Shown here in pieces: positions 43,001-55,947 of a stretch of 64,000 nucleotides of DNA. The translations under genes and the position numbers were made by a program. Positions within the stretch are counted from its first letter, which is position 1. Every line of letters starts with the position of its first letter. Source of the stretch: Rhodococcus sp. IEGM 1409 (GTDB lineage: Bacteria; Actinomycetota; Actinomycetes; Mycobacteriales; Mycobacteriaceae); assembly GCF_030056735.1 (NCBI RefSeq), contig NZ_JASHKN010000004.1:215412-279411 (forward strand), in the 5' to 3' direction. The notes under the pieces are model-generated. The model worked only from the letters and a program-made list of their open reading frames with translations, had not been told where the DNA came from and made no database searches.

Positions 43001-45286
43001 AAGGGCCTATATCTGGCCGAACTCCCGGACGTCACGTCGTGGATCGAACTCGACGCGGTCGAATTCACCGCCGAAATCGAGGCCGTCCATTCCGAGACTC
43101 TGCCCGACGCGCCACTCGAGCTCGACAACCCGGCCTACCTGATCTACACCTCGGGCTCGACCGGAAAACCCAAGGGCGTATTGGTCACTCACGCGGGACT
43201 GGCAGCGTTTGCCGACGAACAGCGCGAACGCTTCGGCGTCACTGCACACTCCCGCGCTCTGAGCTTCGCCTCGACGAGCTTCGACGCTTCGGTGCTCGAG
43301 CTACTGCTGGCTTTCGGGGCCGGTGCGACGATGGTGATAGCGCCCTCGACGGTTCTCGGCGGCGTCGAATTGCACGAACTGCTCGACGAGCAGGCGATCA
43401 CCCATGCCTTCGTGACTCCGGCCGCGCTGGCGACTGTCGATCCCGCTGGACTCGACCATCTCGAAGCCGTTGTCGTCGGCGGCGATGCGTGCTCTGCTGA
43501 CCTCGTATCTCGGTGGGCCCCGGGGCGTCGGATGTTCAACGCGTACGGCCCCACAGAAGCAACCGTCGCTGTCACCATCAGCGATTCGCTCGCAGCGGGG
43601 GAGCCGGTGACGATCGGCGGTCCGATCCGCGGCGTGGACGCGATGGTTCTCGATTCCCGTCTCCACTCGGTCCCCGGCCGGATCGTCGGCGAGCTCTATG
43701 TCAGCGGCGACGGTCTCGCCCGCGGGTACCTCGGCAACCCAGCTCTGACGGCAACGCGGTTCGTTGCCGACCCGCACGGACCCGAAGGCGCTCGGATGTA
43801 CCGCACCGGGGATCTCGTGCGTGAAGATCGCGCAGGGTCGCTTGTCTACCTCGGACGCGCAGACCACCAGGTCAAGGTGCGAGGGTTCCGGATCGAACTC
43901 GGTGAAATCGACGCGGTGCTGGCGTCGGAGGCGTCTGTGCATTCGGCCGTCAGCGTGGTCGTCGGTGAAGGTGGCGACGCTCGGATCGTCGCGTACGTCG
44001 TCCCGGCAAACGGGGACGTCGACGCAACCGCGCTACGCCGCCACACAGCCATATCCCTGCCTGCGCACATGATTCCGTCCGCTTTCGTCGCGATCGATGC
44101 AGTCCCGACCACACCGGCCGGCAAGCTGGATCGCACCGTTCTACCTGCCCCCGTCTGGGAATCGCCCAGTGGACGCGGCCCGGAAGGCAGCGACGAGATT
44201 GCGATCTGCGCTGCTTTCGCAGAGGTACTGGATCTCGACGACGCCGACACGTACGCCGATTCGAGCTTCTTCGAACTCGGCGGAAACTCACTCATGGCAA
44301 CGCGTTTGGTCGCTGCCATCAAAGAACGCACCAGCCTGACCGTCCCCGTCGCGTGGATATTCTCCGACCCGACTCCGGAGGCATTGGCGCGCAGACTCTT
44401 CGAACTCGAGGCAACAGTTGTGACAAGTGACGCGGATACCTCCGCACTTGCAGTAGTCCTGCCACTGCGCCCGGAAGGCCGCGCCGAGCCACTGTTCTGC
44501 ATCCATCCGGCCATCGGGTTGGCCTGGTGCTACGGGGCGCTCGATCGCTACGTCGATTCGAGCCGGCCGCTTTACGGCCTGCAGTCGCCGGTTTTGACGG
44601 ACCCCGAATTCCGGGCGGAGTTGATCGAGGACTTCGCGGCGCGGTACGTCGAGGAAATCCGCGGAGTCCAGCCGCACGGTCCGTATCACCTGCTGGGGTG
44701 GTCGATCGGCGGATTGATCGCTCACGCGGCGGCGGTGCAGTTGCAAACAGCCGGTGAGAGCGTCGCCGACCTGATTCTGCTGGACAGCTTCGTTCTCGAA
44801 GACCTGACCATGGCGGGTGCGCAGCCTTCTCTCGCCGACCTGATCGGCGGGTTGGGGATCTCGGTGCCGGACGTCGACGAGCGCGATCTGACACCCGAGG
44901 ACGCCGAAGAGCTCTTGCGCGGAGCCATCGGCGATCATCCCTTGGTCTCGAGCGAGCGGATCGAGCGACTGTTCGAGGAGTACTCGGCCGGCGCCGAGCT
45001 GGCTCACCGCTACCGCCCGGGCAAATTCGTGGGCGATCTGCTCTTCTTCTCGGCACAGACCGACACTTTCGACCCACTGCGAACTGCGTCGGCGTGGCGA
45101 CCGTTCGTATCCGGGGTGATCATCGACCGTCCGGTGCCCACGTCACACGCCGAGATGTTCACCGAAGCAGGACTGGACGCTGTCGGGCCCGTGATCAACC
45201 TGGCTGTCGGAACGGGTCGTCACGCGGCCCCGGACGTCGACGCAGAACTGGACGCTCTGATCGAGGTTCAGGACGTGCGCGGCTGA
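31031..45286 (+). CDS. Four-module nonribosomal peptide synthetase with terminal thioesterase
   Basis: This 4751-residue assembly-line enzyme has the order C1, C-lobe fragment, A1, PCP1, C2, A2, PCP2, C3, A3, PCP3, C4, A4, PCP4, TE. C1 (about 18-445, HHVALDG near 150) looks like the EntF starter condensation domain. Residues about 456-710 repeat only the C-terminal half of a C domain. Carrier serines lie in GGNSL near 1272, 2328, 3375 and 4417; HHxxxDG motifs of C2-C4 lie near 1460, 2516 and 3557; TE has GWSIGG near 4557. Pocket residues read by eye are A1 DFWNIGMVH (threonine code), A2 DGLFVGGVM, A3 DALFVGGVM and A4 DALFVGAVA (uncharged pockets, substrate unresolved). No epimerase, methylation or reductase domain is seen. 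The expected product is an N-acylated or N-aroylated tetrapeptide, Thr first, released or cyclised by TE. GTG start. It ends 1 bp from convergent ku. Confidence 0.95.
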   Translation: MDGSPDRGIVSAARPDDELTFPLSAAQLSLLVAQQLRPEIPVSIAQYVDVDGPLDIDLLTAASKQTGREIGSGYLRLVEVDGVARQWLDVDMDDSLDVVDLRTETDPESAAREWMRREHTAAIDPFTDRLVRLAVLVLRDDHSYWYSRIHHVALDGFGAMSMMNRTAEIYTAAVRDLPVPPVVTAPLQALVQAESDYLGSTRWERDRDYWTTKMADKPSGTSLASSTAPAQAWSRLRSATVPEELRSSLERIAEAHDVTTSSVVIGALAAYLARAIGTRDVVLSLPVSGRTTKAARRSGGMMSNVVPIRASVDPYFAVGDLLREVKIELTGALRHQKYRHEDLRRVLNAGDHSIADGRGFHGPLINLMLFHSGITLGDARGELHVISTGPIEDLSVNVYQTSTAEGIQIDFAANPDLYTDEDVSRHHRRFLEFLELFCAAESGTRLMDIDPDAAGKWIAEVQHARNVEYWSSTLSNPAEELGLPVVAGTGRTSTPLQIEADLCRRLETMATTMNTSLFVLFQSAMTGLLRRVGSADEVSIGVSVRGYGASNPDDFVSMFANQLVLRSTASNTMTLTDLVGAVDAVAIDAFEHADILLSSVTAALGEGRWVETGPLFRAMVCFEEPLDAHPKFPGLMVGAPIGSDLATAPELFVSLAIPTGEHADFDLPISGVLDWLGTKEQAEDLADRYLRILTAMASAPHSVLGSVDLLRADARQALVPPVLPTTPVRTLSDIFADRVRATPDATAVVVGDERVSYLELDRRSNRLARKLVDHGVQSESLVGIMLPKSVDMIVTAVAVLKAGGGYLPLDRAHPAERLAYVVEDAQPVCIISDSTFPNSDVTVVGVGSDEYSGASLEADERPHAHGADNLAYVIYTSGSTGRPKGVSVTHATVVRLFENTHVEFGFDGNDVWTMFHSFAFDFSVWELWGALLHGGTLLLVDHEVSRDPDAFRALVAAEGVTVLNQTPSAFYQYVEADLRADSQTRLRFVIFGGEALDLRRLGRWYDNHTGYDNHTESGPALVNMYGITETTVHVTHLELDRASASSVTGSRIGDAIDGLRVYLLDEHLSPVPVGIAGEIYVAGGQLARGYLGRPDLTAGRFVADPFNAGGRRLYRSGDRARWIAPGQLEYLGRGDAQVKIRGFRIELGEIDSVILSAPGIDDAVTVVAPTPAGGALVTYVTASDVVDVEVLRAHAAEVLPTYMVPDAFMIIDSIPLTTNGKLDRRALPSPILASTKAFRPPTTPTEDKVAAVLADILGSGPLGLDDNFFHLGGNSLVATTAVARLTEATGVRMPLRALFDHPTVSGIAATIERAAQTPDADGIQVVTRPAVLPLAPAQQRLWFLNRVAPESGAYNIPLAVSLRGDVDADALGAAIVDVVTRHESLRTVFPQVGDNATQKVLGLGEGIAGLESIEVERESLERVIFEFSSAGFDLVRERPVRYLLITVADDEEAVLVVVLHHMVADGWSLAPLAADLTGAYAARVGGNGPQWAPLPVQYADYALWHREHLGDATSAESLAHSQIAFWKQRLAGAPERLHLPTDRQRPLDPSMRGAGVDIRIGASTHQKLGALAADHDATAFIALHACFALLLARYSGTDDIVVGTPVAGRGDRSLDLLVGMFVNTLALRTVVDRDANFGEYLAQVRVVDVDAFDNADVPFDVVVDALELDRSSSHHPVFQAAITSRITTTHTAELAGVSMTARAVETGLTKFDLELTVTERREAGSAAGIDATFTYSTDLFDRTTVEALARNFVTLVESAVSEPAAPVGDLRVLGARESAATLPRRGDISLGESTLAQILGETALAHPDAIALEDSERSLSYGELERRSNRIARYLMDLGVGPETPVALAVARSVDSVLAVWAVTKAGGVFVPVDPRYPADRVAHMLEDSGVRIGIRSAEVAAGPAVGENVAVWIDLGDADTVAECAAYSDAAIDDADRTGSITAASAAYVIYTSGSTGVPKGTVVTHAGLANLAREQQARYRITADSRTLHFASPSFDGAVLELLLAGSTGATMVIAPPDIYGGDALSEFFRSREVTHAFITPAALATVDPEGVSALECVVVGGDVCTPELVSSWGNGRRLHNGYGPTETTVMVAISDPLSPGEPITIGGPIRGIDAVVLDARLQPVPIGGVGELYIGGPGLARGYHLRPALTSDRFVAHPYSTPGARMYRTGDLVRWTKDLTLRYVGRSDHQLKIRGFRIELGEVDAALMDSPLVHFSTTIPVESAAGTTLASYVLLNGDADTESLFATLADTLPRYMIPSSITPIDAIPLTPVGKLDRRALPTPIPREILGTGRDPEPGLERTVADVFVSLLDVPEVRAADSFFDLGGNSLVATQVSARLSAATGLAVDVRSIFEAPTVEALAAHLTASAAGSDDRPALSAGARPDRLPLSAAQQRLWFVNRFDPQSAVYNIPFAIRITGDIHGGALEEALADVIARHEVLRTIYVDSADGPSQVIRELSDAQFSVERYVGSEGVDSATMEFAARGFDLASDLPIRALLVRENADAHVLVVVIHHIAFDGWSLTPFAADFIGAYSARVVADVPVFAPLEVQYADYALWQQDSLGEISDPESLVARELTFWTAAMAGAPDEVLLPVDRPRGSVTTSAVGSVPIVIDAATGERLGALARRSGTTQFMVVHAILVVVLARLGATDEVVIGTPVAGRGRPELDSLIGMFVNSVPLRTPVDHRASFTSLLEAVRDLDLAAFAHAELPFEVLVDALDLDRSTTRHPLFQVMLSYHQNLLSPQVMVHDAHLEAQPLEPSVAKFDLEFTLLAGDSENTEITGSLRFAEALFDTVTAESIADRVQSVARVVAAEPDTAIDDIEFLSTLERASLMPVRGPVWTASRTLAEILTRTATRSGESVALRSGDTTVLYRDLFARASSLARRLTTEGIGTEDIVATAIPRSIDSIVALWGVALTGAAFVPVDPRYPADRILHMLTDSGATRGVTTEAVIESLPRPVPWMTMDGIEDDGVGQPVPAAPIRIDNLAYIIYTSGSTGKPKGVSVTHRGLNALAAEQTVRYGISAQSRTLHFSSPSFDASILELLLAVGEGATMVIATPDVYGGEDLARLVTDHEVTHAFITPAALASVDPTGLDVLQSIVVGGEACSPELVHKWAPGRRLFNGYGPTETTVMVCISDALTAGETVTIGGPVRGVSAVVLDGSAQPVPVGVTGELYIAGLGLARGYLDQPALTATRFVAAPFGPAGTRMYRTGDLVRWTPLETLEYVGRSDHQVKVRGFRIELGEIDSVLSTYPGVEFAVTVGVNAASGETMLASYVVLGTEAVEVDELLSHARRSLPAFMVPSAITPIERVPLTPVGKLDRAALPAPTLRSAERSVEPLTTATELQVAVVVAELLGIEQISASDSFFELGGNSLLATRLAQRLGESLSRQVPVRMLFEHPEIRELAAALDTSAEVKALPPISAADRPDRIPLSYAQARIWFLNQMDPSSPAYNVPAAISLDGALDVPALEAAVLDVIERHEILRTVFPDSDTGPHQVIQDAFTSLEFGNADTREPAELAGEFASRGFDITTQAPVRALLLESTPQQHTLVIVIHHVAADGWSIAPLMKDVLTAYVARSSGHAPEFTPLEVHYADFAIWQREALGAVNESESVLGAQASYWRETLLGAPELIDLPSDRTRPLTQSLSGAHTAVSLPVHTRIAVEAVAGANASTPFMVLHAAYAVLLARLSRSTDIVIGSPVAGRGHRVLDDLVGMFVGTVGLRTTIDPGSTFVDVLRTVRSVDLDAFAHADIPFEQVVDVVAPPRTTDRHPVFQTMISFHGAHPTAWDLPGLAVRAHEITPDIAKYDLQFTVVEQTAEEGGGYAASLTYAKDLFDADTAASFAVMLETMVETLTAQPSVVVGDVDLVGRGLRALHGRPAGDALTLPELLLRGAADRHALALVDVGASTTLTYGELDRRSDAMAFALIARGLAPEMIVALALPRSVDYVIALWAVAKAGGVFLPVDPAYPAERIEHMLTDSGAVLGITKGLYLAELPDVTSWIELDAVEFTAEIEAVHSETLPDAPLELDNPAYLIYTSGSTGKPKGVLVTHAGLAAFADEQRERFGVTAHSRALSFASTSFDASVLELLLAFGAGATMVIAPSTVLGGVELHELLDEQAITHAFVTPAALATVDPAGLDHLEAVVVGGDACSADLVSRWAPGRRMFNAYGPTEATVAVTISDSLAAGEPVTIGGPIRGVDAMVLDSRLHSVPGRIVGELYVSGDGLARGYLGNPALTATRFVADPHGPEGARMYRTGDLVREDRAGSLVYLGRADHQVKVRGFRIELGEIDAVLASEASVHSAVSVVVGEGGDARIVAYVVPANGDVDATALRRHTAISLPAHMIPSAFVAIDAVPTTPAGKLDRTVLPAPVWESPSGRGPEGSDEIAICAAFAEVLDLDDADTYADSSFFELGGNSLMATRLVAAIKERTSLTVPVAWIFSDPTPEALARRLFELEATVVTSDADTSALAVVLPLRPEGRAEPLFCIHPAIGLAWCYGALDRYVDSSRPLYGLQSPVLTDPEFRAELIEDFAARYVEEIRGVQPHGPYHLLGWSIGGLIAHAAAVQLQTAGESVADLILLDSFVLEDLTMAGAQPSLADLIGGLGISVPDVDERDLTPEDAEELLRGAIGDHPLVSSERIERLFEEYSAGAELAHRYRPGKFVGDLLFFSAQTDTFDPLRTASAWRPFVSGVIIDRPVPTSHAEMFTEAGLDAVGPVINLAVGTGRHAAPDVDAELDALIEVQDVRG
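34043..34078 (+). repeat. 18-bp tandem duplication inside A1
   Basis: Two nearly identical 18-bp units (34043-34060 and 34061-34078) encode YDNHTG and YDNHTE in A1, about 10 residues before NMYGITETT. It is an in-frame micro-duplication. Confidence 0.85.
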
Positions 45287-45287
45287 C

Positions 45288-46145
45288 TCAGGCGTGCTTC
45301 TTCGCTCGCGCCTTGCTTCCACTCGTTTTGCCGGCAGAGGTTTTGCTTGCGTTCGACTTGGCTTCGTCCACACTGCGCTGGAGTGCGGCAACCAGGTCGA
45401 CCACTTCGGCGTCGGTGCCTTCCTGATCGACCTCGGCGGCAGGGATGACCTTCTTGCCGCCGTTCTCGATCATCTCGTCGAGCAACTGCCGCAGTTGGAG
45501 TTGGTAATCGTCGGTGAACTCGGTCGGATCGAAGTCGCCCGCCATGCTCTCGACGAGCGTCTGTGCCATCTTCAGTTCCTTGACCTTCGGCTTCTCCACG
45601 TCGTCGAGCGAAGGGAACTCTGCCGCGCGAACTTCGTCGGGCCACAGCAACGTCTGGATCACGAGGACGCCGTCGCGAGCGCGCATCGCGGCCAGCCGCG
45701 TCTTCTGGCGCAGCGTGAAATGCACGAGTGCTGTTCGATCACTCTCGGTAAGCACAGTCGAGAGCAGGACGTACGCCTTCGGCGATGCCGAATCCGGTTC
45801 GAGGAAGTAACTCTTCTCGAACAAGATCGGATCGATCTGATCGTTCGGCACAAATTCCAGCACCGGAATCTCGTGCTTCTCGGCGGCCGGGAGCTTGTTG
45901 AAGTCCTCGTCGCTCAGGATGACCCGTGATCCGTCCTCCGAGTCGTACGCCTTGTCGATGTCCGCGAACTGAACCGTGTTTCCGCACTCGGAACACACGC
46001 GGTTGTACTTGATGCGACCACCGTCTTTTGCATGGACCTGGTGAAATCGGATGTCGTGGTCCTCGGTCGCCGAGTACACCTTGACCGGAACGTTGACCAG
46101 ACCGAAGGCTATCGAGCCTTTCCAAATCGAGCGCATGTCTCCCAT
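45288..46145 (-). CDS. ku: Non-homologous end-joining protein Ku
   Basis: This homodimeric DNA-end-binding ring recruits ligase D for double-strand-break repair. The 285-residue product starts MGDMRSIWKGSIAFGLVNVP (MRSIW at 46136 is an equally good start). It has the Ku core with RIKYNRVCSECGNTV (about residue 44), VLEFVPNDQIDPILFEKSYF and ALVHFTLRQKTRLAAMRARDG. The Lys/Ser-rich C-terminal tail (about 262-285) is typical of actinobacterial Ku and binds DNA. No ligD is in the window. The 3' end lies one base from the NRPS stop, with no room for a terminator. Confidence 0.96.
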   Translation of the reverse strand: MGDMRSIWKGSIAFGLVNVPVKVYSATEDHDIRFHQVHAKDGGRIKYNRVCSECGNTVQFADIDKAYDSEDGSRVILSDEDFNKLPAAEKHEIPVLEFVPNDQIDPILFEKSYFLEPDSASPKAYVLLSTVLTESDRTALVHFTLRQKTRLAAMRARDGVLVIQTLLWPDEVRAAEFPSLDDVEKPKVKELKMAQTLVESMAGDFDPTEFTDDYQLQLRQLLDEMIENGGKKVIPAAEVDQEGTDAEVVDLVAALQRSVDEAKSNASKTSAGKTSGSKARAKKHA

Positions 46146-46285
46146 GATGGTCGCCGCCGGCCGTTTGCGCGAGGCAAACGCTCTCGGTTGATCCCGAACC
46201 GTTGCGTCCGGGTGGGCAGGTTCGGGGTACAGCGAGCGGGTATCCGCTCCGAGAATCCGACTCGCACACCTGGGGGCCCGCTCCG

Positions 46286-47257
46286 ATGAGTATCCGAACC
46301 TACCGTCGACGCGTCACCGCTGCGCAGGTGATTTCACTACTTCCACTGCTGTTCGCACCTTGGCCCGCAACAGCCGATCAGGCACGCACCGTCGCGGTCA
46401 CCGTTCATTCGGATGCGATGGACCGCGACATACCACTCGAGGTGATCCTTCCCGCCGACACCAGCGCCCCACGCCCGACGCTGTATCTGCTCAACGGCGC
46501 CGGTGGTGGCGAGGACAGTGCAACGTGGGAAGGACGGACGGATGTCCTGGAGTTCTTCGCCGACAAAAACGTCAATGTCGTGACGCCTTTGGAAGGAGCG
46601 TTCAGCTACTACACCGACTGGCAGAAAGACGATCCCGCACTCGGACGCAACAAGTGGCAGACATTTCTCACCCGCGAACTACCGCCGGTGATCGACGCGC
46701 AGTTCGGCACCAACGGGGTCAACTCCATCGCGGCGATCTCGATGACGGCGACCTCGGTTCTCAACCTCGCGATTGCGGCGCCGGGGCTCTACCGCAGTGT
46801 CGGTGCCTACAGCGGATGCGCGGAGACCTCCACCCAGCCAGGGCAGGACTACGTGCGGCTGGTAGTCGGCGCGCGGGGAGGCGCTGATCCGACAAACATG
46901 TGGGGACCGTTCGACGGTCCGGGATGGCGCGAGAACGATCCCGTCGTGAACGCGGAGAAACTGCGAGGAACCGAACTGTACGTCTCCACCGGTTCCGGGC
47001 TGCCAGGTCCACACGAAAACCTTCAGGCACCCGATGTGAACGGAAATCCCGGAGCGCTCCTGAATCAGATCATCGTCGGCGGCATCATCGAATCCGCGGT
47101 CAACGGGTGCACGCACGGATTGGCGGACCGACTGAACGCTCTGGGCATCCCCGCGACCTTCGACTTCAAGCCGACCGGAACGCACTCGTGGGGTTACTGG
47201 CAGGACGACCTGCACAATTCCTGGCCGATGATCGCCAGTTCGATGGGCGCGCAGTAG
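46286..47257 (+). CDS. Secreted esterase of the mycolyltransferase (antigen 85) family
   Basis: This is a 323-residue alpha/beta hydrolase with a signal peptide (MSIRTYRRRVTAAQVISLLP, then LLFAPWPATAD), so it acts outside the membrane. Related Ag85/Cmt proteins transfer mycolic acids to trehalose and arabinogalactan. The nucleophile elbow reads AISMTATS (about residue 151) instead of the usual GLSM. The other likely triad members lie in the LYVSTGSG region (acid) and GTHSWGYW (His, about 304). YYTDWQKDDPALGRNKWQTF is the typical Ag85-like loop. ATG 46286 is preferred over the upstream frame start at 46202. It is divergent from ku. Confidence 0.86.
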   Translation: MSIRTYRRRVTAAQVISLLPLLFAPWPATADQARTVAVTVHSDAMDRDIPLEVILPADTSAPRPTLYLLNGAGGGEDSATWEGRTDVLEFFADKNVNVVTPLEGAFSYYTDWQKDDPALGRNKWQTFLTRELPPVIDAQFGTNGVNSIAAISMTATSVLNLAIAAPGLYRSVGAYSGCAETSTQPGQDYVRLVVGARGGADPTNMWGPFDGPGWRENDPVVNAEKLRGTELYVSTGSGLPGPHENLQAPDVNGNPGALLNQIIVGGIIESAVNGCTHGLADRLNALGIPATFDFKPTGTHSWGYWQDDLHNSWPMIASSMGAQ

Positions 47258-47271
47258 TCGGTGCAGATTGC

Positions 47272-48402
47272 TCACCGCAGAAACGGCGCGCGCATCAACG
47301 TCTTTCGGACGTGCCACGGTGATGTCCGGAACAGTGTTGCCATCACCTTCGCCGTCGCGGACGCGTCCCGCCGATCGGACAGGTAGGACCGCTGAGCCTC
47401 GACCGGTAGATCGAAGAACTTGTCGAAGAATGTCGCGACCTCAGTCGGGTCGAGGGTGAGAAGTGCGTTCAGGCCAACGCGGCGAAGGGCGGACACCGCC
47501 CTGGCCGAGCGTGGCCAGAGTGCCGCGTTCGGATACCCATCGTCGGCGATTGCTTTCGCGACAGCGTCTGCCTCGGCGAGTGAGGAGGCAACGCTGTATC
47601 CAGTTCCCGGATGCATCAGACCGCCTCGCCCGCCGAACCGGAGGATGCCGTCCGGTGAGGATCCCCTTGGGCCTTCGACCGCAAAACGGACTCGCTCGAC
47701 CGGCGCGTCGTCGGGGACTTCGCAGCCCCGATTGTGAAGTCGGGTGCGCAGACGTGCTTCGAGTTCGCGGAGCCCCAACGCCGGCCGGCCGACGAGGCAG
47801 GTCTCTTCGAGGAGGACTCTGTCGTCGTCGAGTGGGACCGCATAGAGGAACGACGAGGCGTCGGCGTCGGAAGTGCCGTTGTCTCTTCGCCAGTCCATGA
47901 ACCAGGCTTCGTTGCCGCCCAGAATCGGAGCTGCCAGGGCGCGGTCCACGATCAGTCCGAAGGCGGTCTGCTGCGCGGTTGTCACCGTCAGATCGGTGCC
48001 TCTGGCGTCGACGACGATGGATCCCGTCAGCTGCGATCCGTCCACGCACACGACGGTAGTGGGGGACAGTGTTTGAGCGCGCAATGCTCTGAACTGCATG
48101 GAAGCACCAGAGAGAAATGATTGCAGCAATGATGTATTCAATACGCAATATGCGCGATCAAGCGTTTTCTGTCCGTTGGTCCACACGCTCGGACGTTGAA
48201 TCCGGCTCGCGATCACCTGGTCCGGCAGCCACGACGGCAACTCGTCCGCCCATGCCGAATACGTCGGAGTCCACATCCGGCGGGGGTGTGGATCGACGAC
48301 TACGACGGTGAGTTGCCTGGCGAGACAGCGGGTGGCAAGCGCCCGCCCCGCCGGGCCTCCGCCGACGATCACGACGTCCGCGGAGGAACCGTGTGTCTTC
48401 AT
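47272..48402 (-). CDS. crtL: Lycopene cyclase, CrtL type
   Basis: This FAD/NAD-fold carotenoid cyclase would convert lycopene-type ends to beta-ionone rings. CrtL-type enzymes acting asymmetrically are described in Rhodococcus. The 376-residue product (ATG 48402) begins MKTHGSSADVVIVGGGPAGR with the dinucleotide-binding GGGPAG motif. It continues with WADELPSWL, VDARG (about residue 128), FMDWRRDNG, FLYAVPLDDDRVLLEETCLV and GRGGLMHPGTGYSVASSL (about 255), all family hallmarks. No other crt gene is near. The frame continuing to 48798 crosses the next gene and is not used. Confidence 0.87.
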   Translation of the reverse strand: MKTHGSSADVVIVGGGPAGRALATRCLARQLTVVVVDPHPRRMWTPTYSAWADELPSWLPDQVIASRIQRPSVWTNGQKTLDRAYCVLNTSLLQSFLSGASMQFRALRAQTLSPTTVVCVDGSQLTGSIVVDARGTDLTVTTAQQTAFGLIVDRALAAPILGGNEAWFMDWRRDNGTSDADASSFLYAVPLDDDRVLLEETCLVGRPALGLRELEARLRTRLHNRGCEVPDDAPVERVRFAVEGPRGSSPDGILRFGGRGGLMHPGTGYSVASSLAEADAVAKAIADDGYPNAALWPRSARAVSALRRVGLNALLTLDPTEVATFFDKFFDLPVEAQRSYLSDRRDASATAKVMATLFRTSPWHVRKTLMRAPFLR

Positions 48403-48428
48403 GAGCGGCGTCTTCGTGTGCCCGCGAG

Positions 48429-49214
48429 CTACATCGATCCCGTTGCGAGCAGCCCGCCGTCGACCCGCACGGTTTCGCCGGTGATCCACGCCGCCGCGTC
48501 GGAGACGAGGAAGCCGACCAGGCCGGCAACGTCTGCGGGGGTGCCGAGTCGTTTCATCGGGTAGCCCGCCGACGCCTTGTCCTCGCCGGCAGCGACCAGG
48601 GCTGCCGCGAACTGAGTCTTGACGATCCCCGGAGCTACGGCATTGACACGAATGTTCGGTCCCAGTTGCCAGGCCAGTTCTTCCGTCAAACGGATGAGCG
48701 CAGCCTTCGACGCGCCGTATGCCGCGATGACGCCCGTCGATCGGATCCCCGCCACACTGGCCAGGTTCACGACGGCTCCACCGTGTTCGCCCATCCACGC
48801 CCGATGCGCTTGTTGGACGTAACCGAGGGCGGCAACCACATTCACGTCGAAGATCTTGCGCACAGCGTCGAGGTCCGCCTCCATGAGCGAACCGAAGACC
48901 GGATTGATCCCGGTGTTGTTGACCAGAATGTCGAGCGAACCGAACTCGGAGACGGCGCGGTCGACGGCGCCGGAGCGGGCTTCTGTATCGGCAGCGTTGC
49001 CCGCGAATGCGACGACCTTTCCGCCGTGTCCCAGGGCGGACAGTTCTGTTGCGGCGGCTTCGAGGGGCTCCGGCTTGCGGGCGGTGATCAAGACGTCGGC
49101 GCCGCGCGAGAGGAGCTCGGCGGCGACAGCTTTGCCGATTCCGCGACTTGCGCCGGTGACGATGGCGGCGCGGCCTTCGAGGTCGCGAGTACGAGTGCTG
49201 TTTTCGCTAGTCAT
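48429..49214 (-). CDS. SDR family oxidoreductase (FabG-like)
   Basis: This 261-residue classical SDR has TGASRGIGKAV (about residues 19-29), NNTGINP (about 95) and catalytic Ser in VVNLASVAGI. YGASKAALIRL (Tyr/Lys about 161-165) and PGIVKTQF follow. The C-terminus WITGETVRVDGGLLATGSM is that of 3-oxoacyl-ACP reductase-like SDRs. The substrate is unknown. It ends 27 bp before crtL in the same direction, so the two may be co-transcribed. It is divergent from the ABC-F gene. Confidence 0.88.
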   Translation of the reverse strand: MTSENSTRTRDLEGRAAIVTGASRGIGKAVAAELLSRGADVLITARKPEPLEAAATELSALGHGGKVVAFAGNAADTEARSGAVDRAVSEFGSLDILVNNTGINPVFGSLMEADLDAVRKIFDVNVVAALGYVQQAHRAWMGEHGGAVVNLASVAGIRSTGVIAAYGASKAALIRLTEELAWQLGPNIRVNAVAPGIVKTQFAAALVAAGEDKASAGYPMKRLGTPADVAGLVGFLVSDAAAWITGETVRVDGGLLATGSM

Positions 49215-49343
49215 GTCCCGAACGTTAGCGGACTCACACGCTGCTGGTCGGAACGACCGTCAGGTCACGGTAAAATCGATAGTTCTTGTGTCTGAAGTCA
49301 GGCATTGTTTACCCGTATTCGTCGTTTTTCCTGAGGAGTTTGC

Positions 49344-50975
<1,632 letters not shown>

Positions 50976-50976
50976 C

Positions 50977-51026
50977 CCCCTGTGAGTGGTTAGGTAGTCC
51001 CCGCACTCCCTAACCACTCACAGGGG
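50977..51026. terminator. 50-bp hairpin between the convergent ABC-F gene and acnR
   Basis: Perfect 18-bp arms (50977-50994 with 51009-51026) flank a 14-nt loop. The hairpin lies in the 60-bp gap between the two stops and is a probable bidirectional terminator. Confidence 0.8.
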
Positions 51027-51035
51027 CGAAGCCCC

Positions 51036-51602
51036 TCAATCCCGTCGCCGCACCGATTCTTCGACCAGGTCGAGAACAGCCGAAAGGTTGTCGACGCCGT
51101 GGCCGGAGGCGATTCTCGCGACCAGGCCGTCCATCACCAGATCCAGATACCCGATCAGGATTTCGGTGGGAACGTCGTCACGGAGCCGGCCCGCCGATTT
51201 CTGTCGGGCGAGGCGCGCACTGGTCGCTTCCGTCAGTTCTGCGGAGCGCTGCGACCATTTCTCACGGAAATCGGCGTCGTTGCGCAGTCGACGCGCTATC
51301 TCCAGTCGCGTTCCCAGCCAATCGAATTGATCGGGCTGCGCGAGCATGTCCCGCATGACCTGGACGAGGCCCTCTTCGGCGACGACATCTGCCATCCGGC
51401 TCGCATCCTCGCTGGCAAGCGCGAGGAACAAGCCGTCCTTGTCCTTGAAGTGATGAAAGATCGCTCCCCGGGACAAACCGGTGACTTCTTCGAGACGGCG
51501 AACTGTGGCGCCGTCGTAGCCGTATTCCGCAAAGCAGCGGCGGGCGCCGTCAAGGATCTGACTGCGCCGTGCCGCGAGATGGTCTTCACTGACCTTGGGC
51601 AC
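51036..51602 (-). CDS. acnR: TetR-family repressor of aconitase (AcnR)
   Basis: This 188-residue TetR regulator has an N-terminal helix-turn-helix YDGATVRRLEEVTGLSRGAI (about residues 29-48), followed by FHHFKDKDGLF. The gene lies directly downstream of acn in the same direction, as in Corynebacterium glutamicum, where AcnR represses acn. An operator matching the AcnR consensus lies upstream of acn (54690-54705). The C-terminal ligand domain is unassigned; citrate and Mg2+ are known effectors in the corynebacterial protein, as I recall. It corresponds to Rv1474c. Confidence 0.88.
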   Translation of the reverse strand: MPKVSEDHLAARRSQILDGARRCFAEYGYDGATVRRLEEVTGLSRGAIFHHFKDKDGLFLALASEDASRMADVVAEEGLVQVMRDMLAQPDQFDWLGTRLEIARRLRNDADFREKWSQRSAELTEATSARLARQKSAGRLRDDVPTEILIGYLDLVMDGLVARIASGHGVDNLSAVLDLVEESVRRRD

Positions 51603-51642
51603 GTTGTTGTCCTCGTCTCGCGCTTTCTTCGTGCTCTGAACG

Positions 51643-51681
51643 CACGTGGCGGACTCAGCACCTCGCTGAGTCCGCCACGTG
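51643..51681 (-). terminator. Hairpin between acn and acnR
   Basis: Perfect 17-bp arms (51643-51659 with 51665-51681) and a 5-nt loop lie between the acn stop and the acnR start on the transcribed strand. The hairpin may terminate most acn transcripts or limit acnR read-through. Confidence 0.75.
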
Positions 51682-51703
51682 GGTTAGAGCAGGGCTCGGT
51701 TGA

Positions 51704-54960
<3,257 letters not shown>

Positions 54961-55551
54961 ATGTCTGCTCCTACCAATCACGCTTTCGCGCCTGTACACG
55001 TGAAGTCCCCGTCGCACGCCGCTGTTCCATCGGACGTCGATCTCGACGACGTACTCGCGGATCTCTCGACGGACGGCGTCTCCGCCCCCGAGTCAGAAGT
55101 TGCGGGGCTGACCGCGGTGGTGACCGACGCTCGCGAACGTGGTGTCGACTTGAGTGTCGTTGTCGTCGATGCGAATCCCGGCCGCCCGTCCGATCTTCGA
55201 GACCTGGCCACGACGGTCGGCGAAACCGAAGGCGGAACGGTCCTTGTTCTGAGCCCGAACTGGATGGGCAGCTACAGCGACTCGATCTCTCGCGTGCAAC
55301 TCGAAACTGCGCAAGACCGATCTCTCGGTGAGAGTGCGAGTGTGACCGCGGGCCGTTTCTCGCACGAGATCGTGGCGCCGGGTCCGCCGTGGACGCTTTA
55401 CACGGTTCTCGTCATCGCCGTGGTGGCGGTAATTGCCGGAATTACCTTTGCCATCAAGTGGCGGCGACTTCCGGAAAGCACGCAAACCAGACATATCGCT
55501 TCTGCTTCAGAGATTGCGACATCTTCCGACCACCGGGCCGATTCCGTCTGA
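54961..55551 (+). CDS. Conserved membrane-anchored protein, Rv1476-like
   Basis: The 196-residue protein has an N-terminal globular part (about residues 25-125, with VVTDARERGVDLSVVVVDAN and GGTVLVLSPNWMGSYSDSIS). One C-terminal membrane helix follows (LYTVLVIAVVAVIAGITFAI, about 145-164) and then a short basic/polar cytoplasmic tail. It matches the uncharacterised mycobacterial gene located between acn and ripA, so it is a candidate envelope or cell-division accessory factor. Function is unknown. A strong terminator follows, so it is not co-transcribed with ripA. Confidence 0.82.
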   Translation: MSAPTNHAFAPVHVKSPSHAAVPSDVDLDDVLADLSTDGVSAPESEVAGLTAVVTDARERGVDLSVVVVDANPGRPSDLRDLATTVGETEGGTVLVLSPNWMGSYSDSISRVQLETAQDRSLGESASVTAGRFSHEIVAPGPPWTLYTVLVIAVVAVIAGITFAIKWRRLPESTQTRHIASASEIATSSDHRADSV

Positions 55552-55591
55552 CCTTGGTCCTTTTGCAAGATTTTCAGTAACTCGTCGAAAA

Positions 55592-55632
55592 CAGGTACTC
55601 ACCGCTGTTTGCGGTGAGTACCTGCCCTTTTT
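55592..55632 (+). terminator. Rho-independent terminator after the Rv1476-like gene
   Basis: A 14-bp perfect stem (55592-55605 with 55611-55624), loop TGTTT, is followed by CCCTTTTT. It is the best canonical terminator in the window. Confidence 0.9.
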
Positions 55633-55947
55633 GGTGCCTGCATGCCATTCGACCAGCTCAAATACCGATTGTGTTATTTGTGGCTAAAGTTTCCAAAGAA
55701 CGCTTGAGTGTCGTACGGTACAACTGGCACTTTTTGGGGAAGAAGTGTCGCAGACAGGCTGATGTTGTTCGACGCGTACTTGTCGGTTGCCTTGTTCTCG
55801 AGGTATCGGCGGTGGCGTTCTTACGGCACGTCCAGGTCGACGAGCAGCTCTCGGGCTGCAGGCGACCGGTGCTTGGTCTGCGCATTCCCTCCCCGCACGG
55901 ATCGCGACCCAGCGGGACGTGGCGTTACACGCGAGGGAGAGTTATTT
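55633..55947 (+). other. Long 5' region of the ripA-like gene
   Basis: About 315 bp without a supported gene. It ends in a good ribosome-binding site (GAGGGAGAG, 6 nt before GTG 55948). The first third is AT-rich (TTGTGTTATTTGTGGCTAAA), a likely promoter area, which leaves a long leader. I looked for the conserved c-di-AMP (ydaO) riboswitch blocks found before some actinobacterial cell-wall hydrolase genes and did not find them. Confidence 0.45.

Noticed and set aside
55633-55947. c-di-AMP (ydaO-type) riboswitch before the ripA-like gene
   Set aside because: Such riboswitches precede some actinobacterial hydrolase genes, but the conserved sequence blocks could not be found in this leader.
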